NCBI GenBank assembly: GCA_947650365.1
Contig: OX393551.1
Coordinates: 64,879,755 to 64,943,754 of the forward strand
DNA from: Chamaelirium japonicum
Taxonomy: Eukaryota; Streptophyta; Magnoliopsida; Liliales; Melanthiaceae
Direction of reading: 5' to 3'
Length of the DNA stretch: 64,000 nt
Shown here in pieces: positions 10,636-22,458 of this stretch; position 1 is the stretch's first letter, and every line of letters starts with the position of its first letter. The translations under genes were made by a program, and so were the position numbers. The notes under the pieces are model-generated. The model worked only from the letters and a program-made list of their open reading frames with translations. It had not been told where the DNA came from and ran no database searches.

Positions 10636-10835
10636 CTGATCATGAGACTCTCTCTTCCTCAACAGTGCCCGAGCTCGATCTTGATGTGGCCTTCTGCGTC
10701 GGCTCTCCCCGATCTCATCGAACTCGATCTTAATGCTGCTCAGCCTCCTGATCTCACAGCTCCCTAATTCCAAGCTTCATTTTGCACCAACACACCTCGT
10801 ATGCGATGCCACTAGTCCACCTGCGATGTCCACAC

Positions 10836-13621
10836 TGTCGGTGCAAAATCTGGCCATACCGGAATTCATTATTTCCAATTCCACTCTTTGTTTTCCAAAG
10901 CACCCTGAGCCTTCAGGAAATCAGACTCTAGTCAAGCTCACTCTACCATCCTGTCTACTTGTATAAGCACTCTTCGATCTGTCGAGAATAGCTCTACTTT
11001 TTTTAGAGTTAGTGGCTTCAAAGGTTGTGTCTTATCGTACAGAGACGTAAGATTCGGTCAAATTTCATCACCACATACTGTGTCAACTTTCTCTCTCTCT
11101 CTATCTCAACAGTGTCTGCAGCTCACCAGATGATAGCTTAATATTCTACAGTGCACTGCACTCGAAATCAACAATCAATCGACTGTTGGCAAAAAAACAT
11201 ACTGTGGGAAAAAAAATTATTCCATCTTGATCAGAGACTTCGCCCCATAATTCTTGATTGAATTAGATGGTTTGTAAGTTTAGGAGATTAGAGAGTAGAG
11301 AAAGAGAAGATACGAGGAGCTGTTGTCAAAGTTCGATCTTACGACCTACGTCTCCGGGCGAGAAGTGTCACTTAGTTTGCACTATAATGTATATGAAAGA
11401 GGGGTGAACATTCTCTCAACAGGCCGAGAGAAGCTTCATACAGTGGAGTTGCACAGAGCAACAAGAAGAGAGTAATAAAAAAAGAAGTGTCACGCCCCAG
11501 AAATCCGGAACCGATCCCTGGGGTGTGAGGTGAGAAAAAAACCAAGGGTTTTAGTGTTTGGTCGCCTATCTACACCAATTAGGGTTTCTCACAGGTTTGC
11601 GGCTCTCTCATAAATGAAGAAGGAGGGGGAAGGAACAAGGGATATTTTAAAACTTGATTTTTATAAAAATATTTTTATTTAAAGAAAAATAGAGAGATAA
11701 AATTTTTTCCACGCTCGACCTTCAACCGGGCTATCCTCTTAGCATGTGTGGCCTGTCGGTGCTCCACATGCTGACAGAAGTCCCTTTTAAGGAAGCACGA
11801 GGCTCAATCCTCTGATGGCGGGCCGAGTAGCCTCGCCCGCTCTTTAGTACTCGGGCACTGGTTTGGGGGTCCTATCTACGGGGCTAGTCAATGAGGTCAC
11901 TTTAAATTTTATCTTTTCATAGTGAGCTACCCTAGGCTTTGGGCCTTGAGGAAAGGCCTACCCTGAAGATTCAGCTGGATCATCACCACTAACAGTCACA
12001 ACACTGACTAAACTAAATAATCATTATTCCAATTTAATCGATTATATTGCTAGAATAAGAAAAACTACAAAACAATACACTGGAGACATAACACTATTGT
12101 AACTCTAACTCCGCCTCTGACCTCCCATTGCTACTCCTGAACCTCCGTACCTGCAGAAGAGTTTACTCGTGAAAAAGAGTAGTCCCCAATGGGAAATTGG
12201 GAGGTTAGCCAAATTAATGGCTAGTGACATCCTAACAATTTTAATAATTAACAATGCTCATATTTTAAGACGTTTTACTGATTAACCTAGTTGTCAAGCT
12301 ATATTCTCAACCACGTCTTATGTGTCCATGCAACTTCTACATTCACATACAAAATCTACTGTCACTAGATTATCGTGTAAACAATAATATAATTCTAATA
12401 AAATAACAAACACACACTCGGATGTGAACCCCGGATATTTGTTCAACCTGCATCCGGTCGGAAATTACTATCAGGCCTTTTATTTCGATGTAGATGGCCA
12501 ACTCTCTCGCTGTGCATCCACCAACACCATGCACAATCACCCAGATGATCATAAGAGGTTTCCCGTCTTTCACAGTGGAGCTCTACCACCTAACTTGCTT
12601 TACTATAGGGACTTCAACTCCCAGGGATAGGGTTGCTAGGCCAATCCCTACTCGAGGGCACCACCTATTGGCTTTACCACAACCCTTGCCCGTGACCCCC
12701 TAACCCACTTAACTTCGGCTGTACACGCAGGGTGGTTCACGACCCATGCGCGCATGGGGTTCCTACCCTCTAACCAGGTAGATTCTCATATAACATCTTT
12801 CAACATATACACTGAAGCTACAAAAAGTCTATTTAATGATTAAGAATTTCCAACAATTTACCCTTGGTCCCATACTGCTCTCGCAACCCATGCGACATAA
12901 TAAATCAATAAAGTAAGGCACTCATCCCGGTGACCCGTGTGCTAGGGTTGCCATACTCCCCTTAGGAGGGTGGGCCCCAATAATTCTTTAGTCCTTTATT
13001 TATTTATTTTTTAAGGGAATTCCTATCTATGGTGTCCATGCAAACAATAGATTATTTATTATTAAATTATTAACTTTTTATGCATGCGTCGTCGGACTCG
13101 CGACTCTGCATGCAAGGATATCCCTTTTAAAGATCGAGCCTGGTCTAACATTTCTCCCTGTTGATAAAACTTTTAGTTCAAAAAGGAATAAAAATGTTTT
13201 CAAGTTTTAAACTATCCTCTTTTGATTCTCCCCCTTCTTTCATTTTCATGTGTGTGAGCATAGATGGAGCCTAGTGAGAATCCTAAATTGGCATAGTTAA
13301 GTAACCATACCCAAAACCCTTTTCTTTTTCTTACCTCACACCCTAGGAATCGGTCTTCAGATTTTTGGGCGTGACAAGAAGAGAGCTCTAACTCTGGCTC
13401 TGGAATCGTCCCCTTCTCTAATTGAATGACCAACAACTTTTTCTAAATGCCATGGGAGTCCTTTTATAGCTGAAGTATATGGTAGTGATGACATAGCAGT
13501 ACTAAGGTGGCACTGATTCTGGGCCTGGGCTTGCCTGTTTGGGTGTTGCGCGGGTCCATGTTGGTCTGGTCCGGTATAATTTTTTCACCTATACGTACGA
13601 CGATCGTAATTTCCCCCCACA
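10836..13621 (+). mobile_element. 5' LTR of a large gypsy element, interrupted
   Basis: It starts TGTCGGTGCAAAATCTGGCC and ends TTTCCCCCCACA at 13621, the same ends as the other members of this family. Immediately after comes GTTTAGCACTGTCTATAGG, matching in position the GTTTGGCGTCGTCTGTGGG primer-binding region of the element at 16611-20818. Between about 11200 and 13590 the LTR is split by later insertions, including the solo LTR 11488-13376. Gag follows downstream and a PPT plus 3' LTR is found at 24750-25348, so these are probably two ends of one element. Confidence 0.72.
11488..13376. mobile_element. 1.9 kb solo LTR with 46-bp terminal inverted repeat
   Basis: The segment begins TGTCACGCCCCAGAAATCC and ends TTTTTGGGCGTGACA. 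The outermost ~46 bp are imperfect inverted repeats, both including GTGTGAGGT. Exact 5-bp duplications AGAAG (11483-11487, 13377-13381) flank it. TG...CA ends and a 5-bp TSD fit an LTR; the long inverted ends are unusual for one, and a TIR transposon with an atypical TSD remains possible. No coding domain was recognised. Confidence 0.65.
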
Positions 13622-14650
13622 GTTTAGCACTGTCTATAGGATCCTTCCTAATCAATCTACAACCTCCGAGCTTCCCAGCTTCTATCGGTTATGCTACAAC
13701 TACTGACTAGTTCGAGCAATTCGTATGTCTCTATTGCTATACCTGAATGGCGAAGACACCACCCATGAATGAGTCGGAGGATTTCTATCTATATCCAGAC
13801 ATTTGATAGTCTACGACTCACTCAAGCCATGAGTCGCGGGCATGAGGCAAACCAGCAATGGCCTGATCATCAACCTGCCGTGAACTCTTGGAGTCACCAG
13901 TCACTACATCAGATCGCTCAACCTCAACTTGGAGGACTTCCTCGGCAATCGTGTGTAGTTCTACAACGCCAGTAGAAGGCACAACTATCTCCGATTGCAG
14001 ATCCTCCTGCGACATATTAAGTCTCCACCAAAGGTTTCCAACTCTTGACTCTCATGAAGCAGAACTCTGCCCTCATGCTAGAGTGAGACACTATCCAACA
14101 AGTCGCCTTTGAGACAGGGGTGAACCTTCAATCTTCCATGGATGGCATCAACGACTGTGCAAACATCCACCAGTCCAGGAATCTAATCATTGAGCTCTCA
14201 AGATGGTCAGTCGTTGATACTTCTAGGAGAGCACTAGATCCCCCATTGACAAGACTCTCCGCGGACCCCCAGAGATAGACGATCTGGGACCGCATCGATA
14301 AACTTGATCGATTTGCGCCTCTCTTCGAGCCCGCACCACCCTCCGATCGATGCGTCATAAGGAACATTCAAGAGGAGGTTCTTGCCCCTGCAATTAGGCA
14401 CCGGACACGTGAAGGCCGCCTCCTAGTAGAGTAATTCCATCCAAGAAGACAACTAAGTCTTTTCCCTCCTCGGCGTCCGATTGTTCCTCCCTATCAACAT
14501 TCCGATTGAAAGAATGGCCATGCGGTTGAAGGACCACTCCATCGAAAAATTCTTCAAGCTCAAGTTCCAAGGAGCTGGAGACTTCCTCACTCCCAAAGTT
14601 CGAATGCTTAAAGGGAGACCCGACGACGCACGTCCTGGCATTCAACTAAT
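13622..14650 (+). other. Gypsy internal region: PBS and upstream of gag
   Basis: This stretch follows the 5' LTR. Frames are broken by many stops. An ORF at 14481-14666 lies directly before the recognised gag core and probably belongs to a degraded gag N-terminal region. Confidence 0.5.
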
Positions 14651-15110
14651 CCTTAACGCTCTATGATTTCGACAACCAAATGGTATATTGCACCTTCACG
14701 GGTAGCCTCGATGCGAGCTATCTCTTGATTGGTACCATAACCTCCCAACCGGCTCTATTTCCCAATTCGGGGTTCTAGCCGATTTCTTTGTTCAACACTG
14801 TAGGTTGAACCTTAAGCCGGAGAACAAGTTGGACTCACTCTATCAACTTCGGATGGGGACGGATGAAACTCTCTGAAACTTTATTAGGAGATTCCGGAAC
14901 GAGCATGGAGGATACTCCGGACAACATATCGATGACGCGGTGGTCATGCTTGCCTTCCAAAATGCACTACGGTATGACCTCCATATCTACGACTTCATCA
15001 GAAATCCTCCGATCTCCCTTGCAGAATTGTTTGATCGTATTCAGCGGGAGATCGAAGTGGAGGCTAGGACAATCAGGTTGCCCGCAGAGCTGTTCGGTAC
15101 CTTGCATTCA
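14650..15110 (+). pseudogene. gag: Ty3/gypsy gag remnant
   Basis: Across shifting frames the translation shows the retrotransposon gag pattern: a YDFDNQMVYCTFTGSL-like segment, FVQHCRLNLKPENKLDSLYQ, then FIRRFRNEHG and a DDAVVMLAFQNAL segment followed by ISLAELFDRIQREIEVEAR. Such capsid-like domains form the virus-like particle of LTR retrotransposons. Stops and frameshifts (for example a stop between TDETL and NFIRRF) show that it is dead. Family assignment is by pattern, not by a search. Confidence 0.72.
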
Positions 15111-16130
15111 AGATCCCTTCTCCTTTTCAGATCTATTGCATGGTCCTTTAGAATAAACAGACAAAACAGATATCCATGCAGGCAATTGTATATGTACATA
15201 TGCATTAATCTAACAATTCTGTGATTTCTCTACAGATGTCATCCAATATAAATAGCAATCCTTCTTAATACCAGACCTATAAGTACCTTGAGGACTTCCA
15301 TGAACTTTTCATTTTCTATTGGCATATGGACTCCATAATCTCATTCATGCTCCCTCGTCCAACTATAACCATAGCTTTAGTAAGCAACCTAATATTGATA
15401 TATTCTCCGAAGCCAAGGAGGTAGTCATCTTTCAAAAATATAACATGATCTAAAAATGCTATATGATAAAAGATTTCTAAGGTTGGGCTTAAATACCCGT
15501 GAAACCAAAAGATGTCCACTTGAGAAGGAGTCACGTACCAAGGGCAATGCCCAGAGCTCATAGTGCTCAAGCAAATGAAGACATACAAGTCACCAAAACG
15601 ACTTCAGGATAGGGGGTCGCACACCTTCCTTTCCCAAGAGAGCTAAGATCACAGACTGGAATCTGCCAATAGATCAGATACTCGAGCAAATCCAACACGA
15701 AGACTTCGTCAAGTGGCCGAACCCTCTCTAGCCTGATTCAAAGCACATGGAAAATAAATCGGTCTACTTCAACTTCCACCAATGCCACGGATACCCAACG
15801 ACATAATGCAAGTCTCACTCATACCACTTGAAAGACCTTTAATAGGAAGGACATCTCCAAGAGTTCAAATAAGAGCAGGGAGCTTGTCAGGACCCCACCT
15901 CTGTACCCAAGGAGAAAGAAGTTTGTAGAATCCATAGTTCCGAGAACTGACAGAGTTGGCTGAAGGGAAAGCGTCCTATCGATCGATCATAGTAGAAGAT
16001 CGCGGATTGTCAAAAACTCAGAATGTCACTTTTCTGAAATCCATATGATGTATCAGTTTTCGAGCTATCAATAAAATGGCAACAGATCACCTTGAAATCC
16101 TTTTCGAACTCTTGATTAACCAGTGCTTCG
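15110..16130 (+). other. Degraded gypsy internal sequence
   Basis: This continues after gag. No protease, RT or integrase motif could be read with confidence. Confidence 0.45.
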
Positions 16131-16610
16131 CCACTATCATGCTCCAAGGTATATTTAGTGCTTTATGCCCCTTTGCTGGTTTGATCACACAAGGTCTTCC
16201 TACGACCAGCCAGTGTTCAAAGGTACCTTCTGCTTACTCCGCAACTGGTTAGGTCAGTAAGAGTTTCATCTCGACCAACCAAATACAAGACTAGTTCGAT
16301 CGCATTAGGTCTCTCCATGATCAGCCAGCGTTCAAAGACACCTACTACATACCCTGCAACTGGTTGGGTCGGTAAGAGCTTTGCCTCGACCAACCAAAGA
16401 AAAGACTAGTTTGATCATATAGGGTCTCCTCACGATCAGCCAGTAACACAAAGGTACATGCTAGGTGTCCCTTCACGGATTTGATCACACAGGGTCTCCC
16501 CACGATCAGCAAGTGTTCAAAGGAACATGCTACCTAATTCATAACTGGTTGGGTTGGTAAGAGTTTCGCCTTCGACCAACCAAAAACAACACTAGTTCGA
16601 TCGTACACGG
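16130..16610 (+). repeat. Tandem repeat array, left part
   Basis: Composite units of about 110-115 bp and 70 bp recur, marked by GATCACACAGGGTCTCCCC and AACTGGTTGGGTCGGTAAGAG. The array continues at 20819-21240 after the inserted LTR element. The two parts join cleanly across the CACGG target duplication. Confidence 0.75.
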
Positions 16611-17283
16611 TGTGGGGGAGGATTTCGGCCGTTGTTCGTGACCCTCCTCCAACAGTCGATTGAAGGTTTGACCCTTCAGGATGTGGCGCACTTCGAAGTT
16701 CTGAGTTGTGACTTGCTGGGCTGTCACACAAGCACTGTAGAGTAGAAAGGTAGAGGAAGAGGTGACACAGGATATGGTGACGAAGTTCGGCTGAAGCCTA
16801 CGTCTCCGTGCGGTAAGACGTAACCTTTGAATCCACTATCTCTGAGTACACAGTAGAGCTACTCTCGATAGGACGAGGAGTGCTTCTTACAAGTAATCAG
16901 AGGATGGAAAAGGAGTCTGAAAACTAGAAAGCTCAGGGAGCTCTAGAAAACAGAAAGTGGGTTTCTGGTCTGAAATTTTAGATCTGGAATCATTTACAAG
17001 GTTTGCTATTTATAAGGGCTTAGTTTATCTGGGGAATATTCCTAGAAATATCCGGGGTTTGGTAAATATCCAGGGAGAGTTACCAGACCCCAGATAGTGC
17101 AAGTGGGCCCCATGTAGGGCTGTGGGTCCTACCGTCGTACCTATAGGCCCCAAGCAGGGCTGCGGGTCCCACCATTGGACTCGTGGGCCCCAGGCAGGGC
17201 TGCGGGTCCCACCGTTGGACTCATGGGCCCCAGGCAGGGCTGTGGGTCCCACCTTTGGGTGTTAGCCAGATTTTGCACCCAAA
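16611..17283 (-). repeat. 3' LTR of the 16611-20818 element
   Basis: 673 bp; terminal TGTGGGGGAGGATTTCGGCC on the + strand. It carries about four 40-bp units at 17099-17260 and a TATA-like TTATAAATAGCAAAC on the minus strand near 17010. Confidence 0.87.
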
Positions 17284-17399
17284 GTTACCCCCTCCCAGCT
17301 AGATAGGTGTTAACCTAGCTGGTTGGGATTTTCTGGTGCAAAGTCGATCGCTCATCTGTCGATCCTCTGTCCGGGGTTGGTCGTCATCTGTCTGTCGAC

Positions 17400-18045
17400 C
17401 TGCTACGTGAGGCCGACCTTTGGGCACGCCGACTCCCTGCCAGGGATCGACTGGGTGTGCGTCTGCCGACCCGTTGTGCGGGGCCGACCATCGTCTGTCT
17501 GCTGACCCGTTGTGCGGGATCGACCATCTTCTGTCTGCTGACCCATTGTGCGGGGCCGACTACTATGTGTCGACCGACCCCCTGTCCGAGGCCAACTACT
17601 GTATGTATGCCGACCCGTTGTACGGGGCCGACCATTGTCTGTCTGTCGATCCCTTGTCCGAGATCGACAGCTGTCTGTCTGCCAACCCCCTATCTGGGGC
17701 CGACTGCTATCTATCTGCTGACCCCCTGTCCAAGGCCAACCATCATCTGTCTATCGACCCCCTGTCTGGGGCCAACTGCTGTGCATCTGCCCACCTGTTG
17801 CACGGGGTCGACCATAGTCTGTCTGCCGACCCGTTGCGCGAGACCGACCATCGTCTGCCTATCGACCCCCTGTCCGGGGCCGAGTGTTGTGCGTCTGCTG
17901 ACCCGTTGCGTGGGGCCGACCAAAGGCTGTCTGCCGACCCGTTATGTGGGACCGACCGTCATCTGCCTGCCGACCCCCTGTCCGAGACCGATTGTTGTGC
18001 GTCTGCCGACCCGTTGGGTAGGACCGACTACTGGTGTGTTACCCC
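17400..18045 (+). repeat. 36-bp minisatellite with open 12-residue repeat frame
   Basis: Units recur at 36-bp steps (for example GACCCGTTG at 17468, 17504, and its variant at 17540), about 17-18 copies. Since 36 is a multiple of three, an open frame (17420-18067, 215 codons) reads as a 12-residue repeat close to SADPLCGADHRL; a second frame is open as well. It lies in the non-coding interior of the 4.2 kb element, so coding is doubtful. Confidence 0.85.
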
Positions 18046-18129
18046 CTTCCAGTTTGGTAGGTGGTAACCTGGTTGACTGGGGTCACAAAAATAGCTGCGC
18101 GCAAGTCGGTTCGGGCTAAAAAACCTGGG

Positions 18130-18450
18130 GGTGTTGGTCAAAAAATATTAGGGGCAAGGGGTTCTGTGCAAAAAATCAGGGGCAGGGGGTTTTGTGTAAA
18201 AAGTTAAGAGCAGGGGTGGTTCGTGCAAAAAATCATGGTGCAGGGGGGTTCTGTGCAAAAAGTCAGGGTTAGGGGGTTCTGTGCAAAAAGTTAGGGGCAG
18301 GGGGGGTAAAAAATCATAGGTAAGGGGTTATGTGTAAAAAGTCAGGTTAAATATGTGCAAAAAATCAGGAGCAGGGGGTTTGGTCAAAGATTCTGGATGG
18401 CAGGGGTTTTTTTGTAAGAAATCCTGGGCTAGGTTTATTGTCAGAAAATG
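18130..18450 (+). repeat. G-rich tandem repeat, about 36-40 bp unit
   Basis: Diverged units of the form GTGCAAAAAGTCAGGGGCAG recur about eight or nine times. Runs of G separated by short A tracts dominate. Confidence 0.75.
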
Positions 18451-19056
18451 ATAAAAGGGGGGGTCTGGCAGAAGATTTAGGATTGGGGGTTTTTTGCAAA
18501 TACCCAGGTTGGATTTTGGGGGGTCGGGAGAAGTGTATAGGGAGACTCCCGAGGTAGACCCAAGAGCACCCGGGGTGTGGTAGGTGGGGTTTTCTCTTAC
18601 TGCAGGTCGGGAGAAAGGATGATCGTTGATCAGATTACGATTGAATGGTGGCTACACGATTAAACATCAGAATAAGTGTAGTGCACTCAGCCCGAATCGA
18701 GCGGCGATCCATGATGCCACCTCAGCAGGGGATGTTTTTGTTTGGTAGTGGGTCGGGAGAAATGCAAGGGTGGAAGGGGAGGTCGGGGAGGAGGGGTCGC
18801 CGACGATGGAAATGGGGCGGGGTCGGGTGGCCGGCGCATACCCGTAGCAGGCGGGGTCGGGAACGGGGTGGATCGAGCGCCGGTGGGGGGGTCTGCGGAG
18901 CTCGAGGTCGAGATCGAGCGCGGGGAAGATGGCTGCGGCGGCGACCAGGCGCGGGGAAGGGACGGCGGCGGCTGGGCGCGGGGGTCGGGCTGTGGCAGTG
19001 GTGGCAGCGCATGGAGGTCGGCACCCGGGGGGGGTGTCAGGTTGTGATAGCGCCAA

Positions 19057-19237
19057 ACTGTGGGGGAGAATTTCGGCCGTCGTTCGTGACCCTCCTCCAA
19101 CAGTCGATTGAAGGTTTGACCCTTCAGGATGTGGCGCTCTTCGAAGCGCTGAGTTGTGACTTGCTGGGCTGTCACACAAGCACTGTAGAGTAGAAAGGTA
19201 GAGGAAGAGGTAACACAGGATATGGTGACGAAGTGGG
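19057..19237 (-). repeat. Stray LTR-end plus primer-binding fragment inside the element
   Basis: About 180 bp match the terminal part of the family LTR (TGTGGGGGAGAATTTCGGCC onward) and keep the adjacent CGCCAAAC of the primer-binding region. It stops abruptly at about 19237. It is a partial internal duplication of the LTR/PBS junction. Confidence 0.8.
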
Positions 19238-20134
19238 CCTTCGGAGGCATGATCGTTCCTTCTATTGCCTCGCTGTTCAGAGAGGCGTCTTGGAGGAAGA
19301 GGAGGTAGAGAGGGCGTCGGAGTCCATCTCGTCATCCGATGCCCAGTTGGGGATTGGTCGCCATTATAATATTGTCGATATCTGGAGCGGTGTCCGTCAT
19401 TCCGAACATCCCTCATGATATAGGGATCGAAGGATGACTCAGAACCGAGAGGCTCAGGATAGTGAGCAGATTCATTGAGCCGTTCCCAGACCGTTGGCTT
19501 GGGAGGAATAGGCGAGGATCTTCTTGAGAGCGATTCAAGGGACTATCGAGGGATGTCGATGGTAGATCGTCTGGAAGGAGCGGATGATCGGTTGACTGAC
19601 CGGTGAATGTTTGCTCCGTCGTTGATGCCGGCGACTGACTGCGGAGGGTTGACTCTTGCATTGACAGTGATTTGTCAGAGAGAGTCTCTCTCAACCATAA
19701 GAGCAGCGTTCTACTTCATGAGAGTGAGAAGCTGGAAATCCTCTACAGCGATCTGGTACGTCGCTTGAGCATCGGCACTGGGAGAGCTATGTGCTTTTCC
19801 CCAGCGCTGAGGAGTTAGGTCGGCGAGTTGAGGTGATTGTCGAAGTTGAGCCTGGGCGGTGCGATCAACCAATGGGCGACTCCTCGAATTGGCAGCGAGC
19901 TGCTGTTCCGGATGCTAGCTTGTTGCAAACCGGCTACTCATTGATTGAGTTGTTGGATGCTGAGCGTCTGGGTTCATGCCGCTTTCCTCCGTCTGGTCCA
20001 TCGGTGTCTTCCCCATTTAGGTGTAATGATGGAAATAGACGGATTGCTCGGGCAACCAGTAGCAGCTACCAAAGGAGTTGAGAGGCTTAGAAGTTGTAAG
20101 TTGATAGGATCGCGATCCCACAGACGACGCCAAA

Positions 20135-20818
20135 CTGTGGGGGAGGATTTCGGCCATCGTTCGTGACCCTCCTCCAACAGTCGATTGAAGGTTTGACCCT
20201 TCAGGATGTGGTGCGCTTCGAAGTGCTGAGTTGTGACTTGCTGGGCTGTCACACAAGCACTGTAGAGTAGAAAGATAGAGGAAGAGGTGACACACGATAT
20301 GGTGACGAAGTTCAACCGAAGACTACGTCTCCATGCGGTAAGACGCAACCTTTGAATCCATTATCTCTGAGTAAACAGTAGAGCTACTCTCGACAAACCG
20401 AGGAGTGCTTCTTACAAGTAATCAGAGGATGGAAAAGGAGTCTGAAAACCAGAAAGCTCGGGGAGCTCTGGAAAACAGAAAGTGGGTTTCTGGTCTGGAA
20501 TTTCGGATCTGGAATCATTTACAGGGTTTGCTATTTATAAGGGCTTAATTTATCTAGGGAATATTTCAGGAATATTTTCAGGAATATCCGGGGTTTGGTA
20601 AATACCCAGGGGGAGTTACCAGATCCCAGATAGTGCAAGTGGGCCCCAGGCAGGCGTGTGGGTCCCACCGTCGTACTTATGGGCCCCAGGCAGGGCTGCG
20701 GGTCCCACCATTGGACTTGTGGGCCCCAGGCAGGACTGCGGGTCCCACCGTTGGACTCGTGGGTCCAAGCAGGGCCGTGGGTCCCACCTTTGGGCGTTAG
20801 CCAGATTTTGTACCCACA
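20135..20818 (-). repeat. 5' LTR of the 16611-20818 element
   Basis: 684 bp; on the minus strand it starts TGTGGGTACAAAATCTGGC and ends CCTCCCCCACA before the primer-binding region. It differs from the 3' LTR by scattered substitutions and a small duplication near 20565-20585. Confidence 0.87.
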
Positions 20819-21240
20819 CACGGTCTCCCCATGATCAACTAGTAACGCAAATATACATGTTAGGTGTCCCTTCACTGGTTTGATTGCACAGGGTCTCTCC
20901 ACGATTAACCAGCGTTCAATGTCACCTGCTACATACTCCGCAACTGGTTAGGTTGGTAAGAGTTTCACCTTGACCAACCGAAGACAAGACTAGTTCAATC
21001 GAATAGGGTCTCCCCACGATCAGCTAGCAATGCAAAGTTACAAGCTCTGTGTCCCTTTGCTAGCTCGATCACACAAGATCTTCCCATGATCAGCCAGTGT
21101 TCAAAGGCATTTGCTACATATCCTGTAATCGATTGGGTCGGTAAGAGCTTTGTCTCAACCAACTGACGATAAAATTAGCTCGATTGCATAGAGTCTCCCC
21201 ATAATCAGCTAACAATGCAAAATTATGTGTCGTGATCCGC
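20819..21240 (+). repeat. Tandem repeat array, right part
   Basis: This continues the array seen at 16130-16610 with the same markers (GGGTCTCCCCACGATCAGC). Confidence 0.7.
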
Positions 21241-22450
21241 TGACATAGTCAATACGCATCCAGCGTATCATCCCGTGCAGACATTTGGAAGTGTTTGTGC
21301 CGAAGCCCGCCTTTCCAGTAAAATATTGCATCATCCTGATTATGTCCATGGCAAAGGAACTTCAGGAGAGCGATAAATGAAGACATACCAAAGACCGCAT
21401 CACCCTGACTGTGTTTGAATACAAAAGGATACACAGTTGTGCGGAGACGTTCAATGCCAAAGACCGCATCACCTTACTGTGTCTAAATAGAATTCGGGAT
21501 ATTCAACTTAATGCTCACTCAAATTCTAACGCCTACAATCAACTAAAATCCAAGCTTACTGCTTTGGCATGCAATGACAAAATCCAAAGCCTGAGTCTCG
21601 ACACTCTACCAAAGTCGAAAGCTCCGAGGCCTCAACTTCTGAGTTCATGGCCTCATCACGTCTTAGCAGAAGGACCAAGACCTAGCCATCTAAGCTACGT
21701 ACGATCGTACACGCCATGTGTTCAGTGGTCGGTTCGGTTGATCAGGACCTTGCCTCAATGAACCGACCCACAAAATCTTCATGCGTGGTACCCCGAATTC
21801 TTGGTAACAGCGCATCCTTCGTGCCTCTCAACTTGGTTGGACCGATCGGCACCACGGTTCGGTCAACCAGCCTCAACACAGCACGTCCTCCTTACAACCT
21901 AACATGGTTGGATCAATTAGCGTCTTGTCTCGGTCAACCAGCCCCCAACGGGTGACGATTGCGAATCAATCAGGGTGTGGTCAGCCCAGCTCGTGGCATG
22001 GCGTGGCATTCAGTGTAACGGACAGTCGGTCGATGGTCGATGATTGATTTTCCAGTAACAACTGAACTCCCAGCAATGACCGATCGTCTCAACCGATCGG
22101 CCAACAAGCATCAATTGGGGAGAACATTCTAGAGATTCAACCATAGACATCGATCCTCTTTCAGCAACCGACCCATAGGCCCTTGGCCAGGGGTCGCCCA
22201 CGGCACGTCGACGTCGGACAAACGCCGACGAGCTCCATTGCTCCAACACGCTACTCCTGGCGACAACCAGACAGATAGACTGAATCGCACTAAACCTGGT
22301 CGGCATGCAACAACGATGTAATGCGGCATCCGATCACCGCCCGGGAGCATGACATCAACTACCTAAATTCTCCCTCGTAAACAAGGCATGTGGACCCATG
22401 GTTTGAATCAAAACCCCTCCAATCACATGGCATCCTCTCACAGGTGGAGT
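21241..22450 (+). other. Degraded gypsy internal sequence, no supported gene
   Basis: The text shows the GC skew and CGATCGG-rich style of its surroundings, with no readable domain. Confidence 0.45.
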
Positions 22451-22458
22451 ATTCTATT

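Larger units (their letters stand above)
16611..20818 (-). mobile_element. Complete non-autonomous gypsy-type LTR element, minus strand
   Basis: On the minus strand the 5' LTR is 20818-20135, followed by GTTTGGCGTCGTCTGTGGG (primer-binding region). The internal part runs 20134-17284, a polypurine tract GGGAGGGGGTAAC sits at about 17284-17297, and the 3' LTR is 17283-16611. Exact 5-bp duplications CACGG flank it (16606-16610, 20819-20823). LTRs are 673 and 684 bp and share the 40-bp minisatellite. The 2.85 kb internal region has no gag-pol and holds minisatellites plus a stray LTR fragment, so it must depend on a partner. It inserted into an element of its own family in the opposite orientation. 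Confidence 0.88.

Noticed and set aside
18645-19416. Overlapping ORFs of 100-249 codons on both strands
   Set aside because: GC-rich interior of a non-autonomous LTR element. Frames are open on both strands, which points to composition.
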